Shown piece by piece: positions 11,643-21,563 of a DNA stretch of 64,000 nt. A program made the translations under genes and the position numbers. The notes beneath the pieces are model-generated. The model saw only the letters and a list, made by a program, of their open reading frames with translations, did not search any database and was not told the DNA's origin. Position 1 is the stretch's first letter, and each line of letters begins with the position of its first letter. The DNA lies in the NCBI GenBank assembly GCA_903772945.1, contig CAICTM010000361.1, forward strand, positions 1 to 64,000, in the 5' to 3' direction. This DNA comes from Seminavis robusta. Taxonomy: Eukaryota > Bacillariophyta > Bacillariophyceae > Naviculales > Naviculaceae.

Positions 11643-12620
11643 GGTGATCTTGTTGTTGTTCTAGTCGTTTTCTCGCTGTGTGCTAGCTCGATTTCGACGT
11701 CGAAAAAACATCACCTTGTTCAGGATCTCTCTGGTGAGATCACGGGGGTGTCAGATTGACCAGGAGGTGTCACCAGCTGCAGTTAGCAGCCGTCTCCTGA
11801 CCCAATCCGATAGCTAGGATCGAGATTGAGCTTGTTCTTCGTGTCAGCAGCGTCATCGACGTACCGCTGCGCAAATGAGAGCTCAGTCAATCTACCCCTT
11901 AAACGGTAGTTAGAACAGTCACATCGCCATCTTGATGTGCTGGATACTTCACGCTGAGTTCGAATTTCCAGGAGAAACTCGAGCTCGAAATCCATCCGCT
12001 TTACCACGGCGGAGTGGATCAACAACACCATGTTGTTGTTGTCATCTTCCAAATCGCATCGTCCCGTCATTGCAGCTCGATGTGGGTGTAAGCGCAGATC
12101 ACGGCTTCGCCCTGCTCTACACTACGCGATATCTTCACTGCGAGAACGATGACGCTTTGGGCTCATAACCTACGAACTGAGGTCGATGTGAAGGATGACA
12201 TGGTGGGGAGTTCGACGTAAAAGTATGAACTAAAATAGAGGGGAATTACGCTACGAGGTAGATCTTCATTAGGGTTGAGGTTGATCTCGATGTGTCAACT
12301 CGATCACATCTCACAAAACCTACCGGTACTCTATTATGCAGAGCGATTGGTACGTCCTGGTAGCAAGTCCGTCGGTTGAGCTCGACGTTGGAACTGCTTA
12401 CTGAACAACGTGGGATGAACCTAGCTAGTAGGCAACATCAGAGATGCACCTACGAGCAGGCAATGTGTCTTCCTTGTCGCTACCAAGCTAGCTAGTAGGC
12501 AGTCCATTGCGTCAACTTACTTGGGCTGGGGATCCCCACTCAATCTCTTCCTTTTGCCTTTCTACACTTACTTCACAAACCTCGATCAATTATTGTCCAA
12601 CTTGCTTGTCCTTTCGGCAC
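11643..12620. other. Leader of the gag-bearing element and intergenic DNA
   Basis: In the minus-strand direction this is upstream of the gag start, so it should contain the leader and perhaps the 5' LTR of that element, but its partner LTR is outside the window and the boundary cannot be placed. The sequence CTAGCTAGTAGGCA occurs twice (near 12423 and 12489). No gene is supported; the 95-codon minus frame at 11783-12070 has no recognisable features. Confidence 0.4.
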
Positions 12621-12623
12621 CAC

Positions 12624-14138
12624 TTACTTTGTTGGATTCTTGTTGTTGTTGGGATCTGGTTGCGGCAGCAGGCCAGCTGTTGCAAATGTCAGGAATGCAG
12701 TGTGCCCTCTCATGTTCGTAAAGGGCCTTGCAACCACCATCTTTCTTTGTTTACTGCTTGCATTGACTGCCGTCGTTGGTGACGTCTTTTCTTTCTTGGC
12801 AGTGGCAGCAGTACTAATGGGAGTTGCCTTGGCAGCCTCGATAGCATCCTCCACTTCGTCTGGTCCCGCCGTCAAGGATATTTCTGCTTCGGATACTTGT
12901 GATTCTTCATTGTCGGCTTCTGCACCCGTATCCTCATCTCCGACCATTGCAACCGTAATATCGTCTGTGGTTGCCTTGTCGTTATTATTATTCATTCTGG
13001 ATCGATCATGTGGATTGGGATCGACTTTGGGTCGTTTGGCGCGCGGCGGTGGATCCATGTCGTATTCGTGTACGTAGTTTTCTCGCAAACGAAACTCGAA
13101 TGTCTTGAGCGAGTGAAATCCCGCCTTTCGCATGGCCGTGACGGTTCGTTGTGTCTGTTCGACACAGGGACTGTAGGATGCCAATCGTCCATCGGGTTTG
13201 AGGCAGAATGCCGCATGCGGAACGGCCAACCAGGGTTCTGGCAAGTCGAGAAAGATGGCATCGACCGATTGTCCCAACAGACCAAATCCTCCTTGGACTT
13301 GTTGTGGTGATGACGATGATGATGATGATTGTTGTGGTGGTGGTGTATCTTCTTCTTTCTTATTGTCTTTGGTGTCTTCTTTTTCACCTGGTTTGTAATT
13401 TTCAATAACGGGTGCCTTGCCACAGACATCTTTGTGATAAACCTCGACCAAATGCGACAATCCATTCTCGGCAAATTCCTGTCTTGCTTGCGTAGCTCGT
13501 TGATGATTGAATTCAAACGTATGGAGTTTCCCAGCCGGCGAAATGGTTCTCATAATGGCATGACTCATGGCCCCCGATCCGGTTCCTGTTTCACAGACCA
13601 CCATGTTGGGCCGTAACTGGAGATAGAAACAAATCATACTGGCATCCAATTCATGGACAATTTGCGTGCGATGATTGACCGATCGAGACCACAACTCGGG
13701 CGTCGGTTTGAGCAAGAAGCAATAGCCGTATCCTCGATTGTTGCGCGATCGGATCTTGCAGCCAAACGGTTTGCCAATAAAGTCGTCGTGATGAAAGTGA
13801 CCATTGCGATTGTTGAAAATTTCCTTGCTTTTGGCATACACAAAATTCAAATTGTCAAAGGATTCAAAGATGACTACCAACGATCCCGGTTGAATTGTAT
13901 CACTGGAGGGTGTCATGGATTCTTGGAACCGAGTGGCATCAATCAGACGAGGATCTACATCCGCCAGACCTGGACCCAACAACAAATCTTGAGCGGCTTG
14001 ATTCGCCGATGCAATCACACGGTCGTCCAACGACTGGTCATCCTTCTTCTTCTTGTCGTTGTCCGGCAACGCAATGTACCGAATATTGGAGCGACTCGCC
14101 ACGGACTCGTGGTAAATGTGGGGACGAGAAAAGTCCAT
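12624..14138 (-). CDS. TRMT61A: tRNA (adenine-58-N1)-methyltransferase catalytic subunit
   Basis: A single open frame of 504 residues. It shows the Rossmann-fold SAM site of the Trm61/GCD14 family: ETGTGSG at residues 183-189, then a helix leading to the acidic end of strand 2 (LHTFEFNHQRA), and the family signature DLPEPW at 298-303, followed by the SYSPCVEQ segment. In the family this subunit pairs with Trm6 and methylates N1 of A58 in tRNA, including initiator tRNA, in the nucleus. Family members are usually about 290-390 residues. The extra length comes from a polar Ser/Gln/Pro-rich insert (about 245-290) and an acidic, Ala/Lys-rich insert near the C terminus. The start at 14138 keeps the whole N-terminal domain. 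An opposite-strand frame at 12640-13077 is its shadow. Confidence 0.93.
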   Translation of the reverse strand: MDFSRPHIYHESVASRSNIRYIALPDNDKKKKDDQSLDDRVIASANQAAQDLLLGPGLADVDPRLIDATRFQESMTPSSDTIQPGSLVVIFESFDNLNFVYAKSKEIFNNRNGHFHHDDFIGKPFGCKIRSRNNRGYGYCFLLKPTPELWSRSVNHRTQIVHELDASMICFYLQLRPNMVVCETGTGSGAMSHAIMRTISPAGKLHTFEFNHQRATQARQEFAENGLSHLVEVYHKDVCGKAPVIENYKPGEKEDTKDNKKEEDTPPPQQSSSSSSSPQQVQGGFGLLGQSVDAIFLDLPEPWLAVPHAAFCLKPDGRLASYSPCVEQTQRTVTAMRKAGFHSLKTFEFRLRENYVHEYDMDPPPRAKRPKVDPNPHDRSRMNNNNDKATTDDITVAMVGDEDTGAEADNEESQVSEAEISLTAGPDEVEDAIEAAKATPISTAATAKKEKTSPTTAVNASSKQRKMVVARPFTNMRGHTAFLTFATAGLLPQPDPNNNKNPTK

Positions 14139-16083
14139 GGTGTGTTCAGCAATTTTAAAAAACCAATAGATTAAAGAGATGAGCTAGACTACCGGTATCG
14201 GCTGGCTAGACTAGCTACAGTGTACTTAACCAACTTGTGATTTGTGATGGGTTGATGTTGTGCTTCATGGTTGCTTGGCCCCGAAATCCTTGGGACACTG
14301 AGCCCTAAACTAAGCCGGCAGAGCGGCTAGAAACTAAACACCGAGGTCTCGTCCTCAACCTCAGCCCTTCCGACAACCTTGCTGGAGGCAGGGGTTTCTT
14401 CGTATCATACAATGATTGGCTTCGCACTGATAATGCTACACAAATAATTAAAAGGAGTGGGCAATCCGCAATATTATACATCCCAGGATCCATACTAGCT
14501 AGCATGAGGTTGGGGCGTGGTGATCTACTAGCACCAACACCAGAACTGCTGGATCCCAGGGACTTCCCGCGTTCTTGGAGGCAGATGGGTGGTCACAAGG
14601 AAGCGCCTACCAGTTCTGGCTACCTATGCCAAGAGCAAATACCCCGGTATGACTAGAGTCTGTGTTGCTAGGCTTGCTATCGCCTTACTCGAAAGAACCA
14701 GCAAATCTACGGTACCCCGCACATGTATGTGAAGTCCTGGTTGGCTGTGGCTGCAATCGGCTGCGAAAGAAGCTTCAAGCATTGAAGTTGGCTTTCTCTA
14801 CAACCACGTTCTCTCAACTGGTGCAGCTGCTGTATCCTCCACTTTGCAGCCAATCCAAGGGCTGCTTTGTAAGGTGTCCTTGTCATTGGTCGACCTCGAA
14901 GCGAAACCCTAACCCCAATCTAAACGAATGTCTGACCGTGATCGAAACGGCCAATAGGACTGGATTTTTCGCTTACCGTGTTACTCAAAATCTCCACGCC
15001 AAAACTGAACGGCTCTGGAGCTACCAAATGGCTATTTCATTAGAGCTAAGGATTAAATTTTGCGAGAGAAATAGCATACTTTCTCATAAAGAGATACCTT
15101 CAACATATTCATTGCTGTATACCCCTATAGATGCAGTTCCAGAAATCCGACATTGAGGAGTTATTAGACAGTGCCAAACGGCACTAACAGTACATTCTCG
15201 AGGACCAACCAAGTCGAAGGACGGTTGCCTCCGAAACAAAGACAGGGTTCTCGCCGCGAAGGACGAGCATTTGCAAGAAAGAAAGAAAAACTGGGCATCT
15301 CAACTCAATCACTAACACTGGACACCAAGCTGCATAGCTTTGAACGCGACAATCTACACTTCTTCTATTGGTCTTTTAGCTGGCCTAATATCATACAATA
15401 CACAGCACATCGGGTGAGCATTATTCATTGAAGGAGACTTTTGGCAATGCGCGGTTATCCTTTGCAGAGAGATCGTGGAGCTTTTCTGTAGCGAGCACTG
15501 GATCGTGTCGACCTCCATCCATCCTGAGGCAACTTTTCAGGGAAGCAATGCGAGGAACTGCAGAAGAAGCTGACAATCTTGAAGAAGCAATGCAAGATTG
15601 AACCGCATGTGGTCCTTAGGCCATGCTAGATACCCTCTAGCGATTGGCCTTATGGATCCACGATCTTCTGAAAGATACAGTGATGGGTAGCATATCTTTG
15701 GGTGGGAATACCACCCAAACTACCAGCCCTAGAGTGGATCTTCCTGGTCAAGATTCTCGACGACCGCTTGGGAAACATATCCACTCTTTGGAACATCACT
15801 GTTATCTCAGATTCGCTTCCCATTAGTCTCAACAAGTTGCTCCCCATCTACCCCTCCAAGAAAGCATTGGATAATGCAATGGGCGTAGTTCTGGAAGACT
15901 GACTCAGGATGGTGGGATCAAGAACTTGCTTACGCTGCTGCATGCATCCAACGGTTTCCTTGTTCTCTCGGAAGGCTGTTGGGTAGCTTGACCGTGTTGT
16001 GCTTTTCTCTTGGGGTGGCGTTCTCATGTAGTCTCATTTTTCTCTTCTTCACCTGCTCCCTCCCTTGCCGCCTCTACAGAATT
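14139..16083. other. Intergenic, no supported gene
   Basis: About 1.9 kb between the methyltransferase start and the CCT-domain gene. Open frames of 60-164 codons (for example 14662-15156 and 15702-15902) show no domain, signal or compositional sign of being genes. The stretch just before 16084 is pyrimidine-rich and ends CTACAG, so the 5' UTR of the next gene may contain an intron. Confidence 0.45.
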
Positions 16084-18166
16084 ATGAGCGACGGAAACAC
16101 TTTGATTGGAAACGCCATGGTTGGACATGCCATGGACACTGAGGTGGGAACCACAAAGGGGGAGACCTATCTTGCTGGGGATGAGGAGATCGTGATTGCT
16201 CAGGAAGAGGAACGCATCATGTCGGGGGAAGTGACTAGTGAAGAGGATGAGAAAGTGGAACAGCACATGCTGACTGTTGCATTGGTCAACAGCGTCGTAG
16301 AAACTTCAGCTCCTCAGAGTCCAGCGACAGGGGGCAACAAGTCGCAGGACGAGTCAAAGCAGCGTTATAGCTTGAGAAAGCGAAGACGTTCCGGGGCATC
16401 CTTGGAACGGCCCAGTGCCAATCCTGGTACTGCCAAGGCCGCACAAACAAAACGACCGCCAATAGCAACAACCAAACAATCTGCACCGATAACACCAGCT
16501 CCGGCGTCTCTCCGACAACCCACAACAGCTAGTAAACAACCAATAGCAACGCCGATAGTCAAGACAGAAGCTGTCCCTGCTTGCACTGTAGCAGTGGCAG
16601 CTGCACCCCTTCCCGTTCCCTTGGGTGTTGCATCAGTTCCAAAAGCATCTTCCCTCCCTCCAGCTCTACAACCTCCCCTCCGACCAAAGATTCCACCCAT
16701 GCCTTCTCCCAGAGCACCGGCAGCGGCTACAACAGCTCGAACCAACGACAAGTCAAAGCGATTAGTTCCTGCGACACGAGTGATAGTATCATCCCAACCG
16801 TTGACCCCCAACCCGGCCGCCACGGGCGTGCCAAATCCACTCATCAATCCGCTTCCAGCATCCAACTCGCCGTCCATGGCAGGCAAAGAAGCACCGGAGA
16901 ACGCGACGCTGGAAGCAGCGCCAGCGTTCAAAGCTGGAACAAAGCTTACCGTTCCTTGTCCTCTCCCACCTGCAACGTTCGAGAACAATGTGCAACAAGG
17001 TGTCGTCAATCGACCGCCACCTACCGTCAAGTTTGACACCGAACCGGTCCAAGAAAAGAAGAAAGTCACCATTGCACCCGACCTTCCCCCGTCTCGTGGC
17101 AGAATCTTCTCCATTGATCTAGATCGTAAGTTCATCACAAACTCATGTGTCATCTTCGTAGACAATCCAGGCCCGTCGTCTCTCACGCAATATTCGTTTC
17201 CCTCTCTCCCCACACCTACCACCATCAGCTGCGTCGCTGGATTTCTCCGTGTTGGATACCGGCGAGTCTGGAACTCCTGCGCCAGCTTCTGCGGACCTGC
17301 CGCTCGTAACGGGTGGCGGACGTGACCGTGCTTTCTCGTTTGAGTGTTTTGCTTTTGGTATCAACGCCGATGAGCCCCTCCCGCCTCTGGGCGCGGAACA
17401 CGAAACGTCGGATCCCCATCAGCACCTTCTTCCGAGACCACGAGGAGACTCCATTATCTTTGATCCCACGAGCTTCCAGGAGGGCGGCATTCATGAGGAA
17501 CGTGCTCTCAAGACTAGAGAAAGCCGGGGGTTGTCCATCGATCTGAACACCAATGCAGATATCATCCCTTCGGCCCCACCTGCCCAAGACTCTGTATCGT
17601 TTGCTAACCATCCGGGATCCGTGGAGCACGGACATGCTCCAGCATCTGTAGCGTCCATGCCTGCCGCCCCCGCAAACCAGCCACCACCCACACAACCTCA
17701 CCCTGTGCCACATTCTACCCTCCCCGACAGCGCTCCTTCCAGTGTGCGAATGGGAGTGGCTCAGCATCCTCACCACCACGCTCGTCCTCACGCATCGGCG
17801 GCGCCGCCTCCGCACCATCATCATCCCGGAGCATATCATCACCATGCCCCGCCACCTGGTTCCAACGCAGTTGTTCCTAATCCGGCTGCCCCTCCGGCAG
17901 TGGTTGCTTCCTCGGCAACTGGGTCGGCCGTGTCCATTATTGGTTCCTGTGCTTCGTCTACCACGTTGCAAATGGAGTTGCTGAACAAGGATGGGAGGAT
18001 TGGCATCTACCTTCCGGAAGCTCGAAAGGAACGCATTGCTCGTTTCCATGCCAAGAGGAAGATGCGTATTTGGCGCAAGCGAATCAAGTACGATTGTCGC
18101 AAGAAGCTGGCCGACAGCCGTCCGCGTATCAAGGGTAGATTTGTCAAGCGAACGGATAATGATTAA
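16084..18166 (+). CDS. CCT-domain nuclear protein, two exons
   Basis: Exon 1 is 16084-17125 and exon 2 is 17229-18166; the 103-nt intron has GTAAGT and CATCAG ends. The splice restores one 659-residue frame. Most of the protein is low-complexity Pro/Ala/Ser/Thr with His-rich stretches in exon 2. The last 50 residues are a CCT (CONSTANS, CO-like, TOC1) domain: RKERIARFHAKRKMR, then WRKRIKYDCRKKLADSRPR and a terminal IKGRFVKR. In plants this domain gives nuclear localisation and binds NF-Y or DNA in light, clock and flowering control; in diatoms its targets are little known. I start at ATG 16084 (MSDGNTLIG), because the longer in-frame N terminus from 15979 is hydrophobic and looks like UTR. 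No B-box or response-regulator domain is visible. Confidence 0.85.
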
Positions 18167-18528
18167 ACATGCCCGTTTTGCTTGGTTCAATCGATGCTTC
18201 TTCTTGGTAGCCGGTGTTGCCATAACGACGCAGAAACTATCAGCTAGAGTTGCAAAGGGCTGACTGAGTAACTAATTGTTTTCTACTCTCTGCTCAAACG
18301 GCATGATCGCAAGAATGCATCATCGGACGAGAAATTCAGAACATGGACTATGGTTGACTAGCTTTTGGTTAATTTCTGTAACTTTCAACCTTTCTGATGC
18401 CTACAGTACACTGAGTATTGCAGAGCTTGTGTCGGATTGTTTTCATAGCTACTTCCTTTTCCCTGAGAAACAATAATACTGTCCACCTCCATTGCTCCAT
18501 GTAGTAATATCTCCTTATTACAGATAGA
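18167..18528. other. Intergenic between convergent gene ends
   Basis: This lies between the 3' ends of the CCT gene (plus) and the plastid protein gene (minus). No gene is seen. It should hold both 3' UTRs. Confidence 0.5.
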
Positions 18529-19035
18529 TTATTTCAAAAACGCCCAAAAGGACGCTCCAGTGGAAAGGGAGTAGACAACGTTGGTTGACAACCCCAAGAC
18601 AATCGAGGACCAGACCAAAGTCAACGTCAAAGACTTGTTATCGAGGGTTGTGTAATCGTACTTGATTCCCTTCTTTTCCATTTCGAATCGATTGAAAGCC
18701 CAATCGTTGGGGTTGGCCAAATAAAAGTCCATGTTTCCCTGTCCTTCCATTCGGTCGCATTTTTCACTGGCCATGAATTTGAGTACGGCTTGTTCGTAAT
18801 CGGCGGCCTTGAAGACGCGGTTGTAAAAGGGAATGGGTCCATGGAGGAGGAGGGTCTTGCCGGCGCCATATCCTGCCTCGGGGCCTTCTTCGGGGCTGCT
18901 GGGAGCCCATTTTTCACCGTCCCACTTGGGTGCCATGGAGAGACTGCTGGTACTACCAGTAGTGCGCTGTTGCACAGGAGCAAAGGCGGCGCAAACGCCC
19001 ACCAACAAGGCGGCCAGGATGATTCGAGTGGTCAT
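18529..19035 (-). CDS. Plastid-targeted membrane protein of unknown role
   Basis: 168 residues. The N terminus MTTRIILAALLVGVCAAFAP is a signal peptide whose cleavage site falls at AFAP, the phenylalanine-containing motif that directs proteins through the diatom plastid membranes. A Ser/Thr-rich transit segment follows to about residue 35. The mature part has a soluble region (LHGPIPFYNRVFKAADYEQ) and one transmembrane helix near the C terminus (TLTLVWSSIVLGLSTNVVYS). Size and topology resemble nuclear-encoded small subunits or assembly factors of thylakoid complexes, but I do not recognise the family and assign no function. The start at 19035 is fixed by the signal peptide. It is divergent from the EF-Tu gene across a 420-bp shared upstream region. 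Confidence 0.85.
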   Translation of the reverse strand: MTTRIILAALLVGVCAAFAPVQQRTTGSTSSLSMAPKWDGEKWAPSSPEEGPEAGYGAGKTLLLHGPIPFYNRVFKAADYEQAVLKFMASEKCDRMEGQGNMDFYLANPNDWAFNRFEMEKKGIKYDYTTLDNKSLTLTLVWSSIVLGLSTNVVYSLSTGASFWAFLK

Positions 19036-19455
19036 GGTGGATTAATTTCTAGCGTGGGATGAACCAGGTAAATGAAGAAGTGAAAAAAGTATTCTGTTTT
19101 GAGCTACATACTACGTATCGATGCATCATAGCTACTGCAACGCAACGGCTCCACAACAGAGCAATGGGTGTTGGCTCGAACACGTACCCCCCCTGGATCC
19201 GCGACTGCTGAGTCGTAAAATGACGTCAGACTTCTCAACCGCACGATCTTTGTGCGCAGCCGTCAAAAGATCTGCCGACCGCTTGTTTTTCTTTTTCGTC
19301 GCTTTCTCATTCCCCCCCGAGCCCGAGAGTTGTTCGCTGGTGGTAGCATTACAAACAGAAGGGCTGCTCTTGATCGAGTTCGTTGTTTCCTTGTCATCAT
19401 CTATCTTTCATCCATCTCTTCTTCGTTATCCTTCAAAAGCAATTGAAAGAAAAAG
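19036..19455. promoter_or_regulatory. Shared upstream region of plastid protein and mitochondrial EF-Tu genes
   Basis: The two genes are divergent, so these 420 bp hold both promoters. A perfect palindrome TGACGTCA lies at 19221-19228, 186 bp from the plastid protein start and 228 bp from the EF-Tu start. This is the classical CRE/bZIP site. In diatoms TGACGT/ACGTCA elements are known to mediate CO2 and cAMP-responsive repression of carbonic anhydrase genes. Function here is inferred from sequence only. Confidence 0.5.
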
Positions 19456-20893
19456 ATGGCAACTCTTCTTGTTAGACGAGGTATCCCAGCGGCTACCCGC
19501 GCCAACATTCGCCAATTCCATTTGATGGCTGGTCGGTCCACATCGGTGCTTCCTACTACTACTGCAACCGCCACAGACACTACCAACCAAAGATTCTTTG
19601 CCACTTTTGAGCGTAAAAAGCCTCACATCAACATTGGGACGATTGGACACGTCGATCACGGCAAGACGACCTTGACCCAAGCCATTACCAAGGTTCTGTC
19701 CGAAAAAGGATGGTCCGAAGCCTTGACGTATGAAGATATTGACCGTGCTCCAGAAGAAAAGACACGAAAGATTACCATTAATACGACCCACTTGGAATAT
19801 GAAACGGAAAATCGTCATTATGGACACATTGATTGGTAAGTCAAGTAAAAAGCAAAGCAAATGCAAGGCAAAGGAGTCCTGTAGCGACTTTTTGTCATCA
19901 TTGTCCCCCCTAACCACAATAATACAATACTACGTGTACAGCCCTGGTCACGCCGATTACGTCAAGAATATGATTACAGGTGCCGCACAAATGGACGGAG
20001 GCATCTTGGTAGTTGCCGCCACGGATGGTCCCATGCCACAAACCAAGGAACACATCTTGCTTGCCAAACAAATTGGTATCCCCAACTTGGTCGTTTTCCT
20101 CAACAAGTGCGATTTGGTAGATGACGAAGAACTACTGGAGTTGGTAGAAATGGAAGTCCGTGAATTATTGGACTTTTATGAGTTTGATGGAGAGGCTACG
20201 CCCATTGTCCGTGGGTCTGCCTTGGCGGCGGCCGAAGGAACCAATGACGAATTGGGAAAAAATGCCATTTTAGAACTCATGGCTACCGTGGATGAACACA
20301 TTGAAGAACCAACTCGTGATGTGGACAAACCATTCCTCATGCCCATTGAGGATACATTCTCCATTGCCGGACGTGGAACCGTCGTCACAGGAAAGGTCGA
20401 ATACGGAAAAGTCAATGTCGGTGACGATTTGGAAATCATTGGGTACAACAACAATCACAAAACCACCATTACGGGAGTAGAAATGTTCCGAAAGAATCTG
20501 GATTACGGCATGGCCGGAGATAACATTGGTGCCTTGGTCCGTGGATTGAAGCGAGAAGATATCCGACGTGGACAAGTATTGTGTGCACCTGGGACACAAA
20601 AAGTGGGTAAAAAGTTTGAAGCCGAAATCTACTGTCTCAAGCAAGACGAAGGTGGTCGTCACACTCCATTCGTAGGCAAGTACCGTCCGCAATTCTACAT
20701 TCGAACGGCCGATGTCACGGGATCCATCGAGTTGAAGGAAGGTACCGAGATGATCATGCCAGGTGATAATGCTTCCGTTGATGTGGAGCTCATTGCTCCT
20801 ATCGTTCTGGAAGAGGGAGTCCGTTTCAATATGCGAGAGGGTGGAATGACAGTTGGCACTGGTGTGGTAACCAAGGTGGAATTTGAAAAGTAG
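19456..20893 (+). CDS. TUFM: Mitochondrial translation elongation factor Tu, two exons
   Basis: Exon 1 is 19456-19835 and exon 2 is 19942-20893. The 106-nt GT-AG intron splits the Cys codon of HIDCPGH, and the join gives 443 residues. A basic, hydroxylated presequence of about 50 residues ([20 protein letters not shown] onward) fits a mitochondrial transit peptide. All GTPase motifs are present: GHVDHGKT at 64-71, the DCPGH motif, NKCD, and SAL. The EF-Tu domain II and III sequences are complete to the C-terminal KVEFEK. EF-Tu delivers aminoacyl-tRNA to the mitochondrial ribosome. The switch I segment reads [14 protein letters not shown] where most bacterial EF-Tu have RGITI, a minor deviation. 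There is no plastid-type presequence. Confidence 0.95.
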
Positions 20894-21563
20894 AATGCAA
20901 CATGAGGATCGATCCATTCTCACTATCAACTACCCACCCGAAACGAGAGACAACTCATACCGTACATAATCAACTCACTCGGATGAACCAAAAGGGAATG
21001 AATAGTACCATGTCATGGCATTTAGTGGTCCACATACTGTACATGCAAGCTGCAAGCGTCACGGAAGTTTGTGTAGTCGAAGTTTGATTGATAGAGTGGT
21101 GACTCTCTGGCAGCTCGCAAGTTCCTTGTGACGGCGTCAGGGCACCTGCCTGCTACGTAGACGAGCTGCACGTTTTGCCCCCGCTTTCACATTCGCGATG
21201 GGGAGTATCAGTGCTTCTGTAGTTTGCTAACAGCAGCAAGCAAGCTCTGGTATCTGAAGAAGTCTGACAAGCTCCATTCCCTGCGAGTATCCAATCCATT
21301 GGTGCACCAAAGTGGGGAGGTTTCTCTAGTTCGCAACAACGGGTAAAAGCTAAGCTTAGTATCATCGGGCCCATGGTCGAAACGGTCACAGCTACCGTAT
21401 AGTAGGACTTTCGCTACTTTTCGCTTGTTTCTACCTCATCTTATGTTTCGAAGCACTACCGAATGGCCTTTTCTCAAGCGAGAGGACTCCAAGTAACAAC
21501 CAGCTTGACAAGGCTGCTGGCAATATGTAATGTTTTTAAAAGCTGGGACTCTCTTGCTGGTGG
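20894..21563. other. Intergenic between convergent genes
   Basis: The 3' flanks of EF-Tu (plus) and the MLO-like gene (minus). No gene is supported; frames up to 78 codons are without features. Confidence 0.5.

Noticed and set aside
12640-13077. A 145-codon plus-strand frame with hydrophobic stretches
   Set aside because: It lies wholly antisense to the methyltransferase, whose motifs are unambiguous.
14662-15156. A 164-codon plus-strand frame
   Set aside because: No domain, signal or compositional coding sign, no flanking splice evidence; treated as chance.
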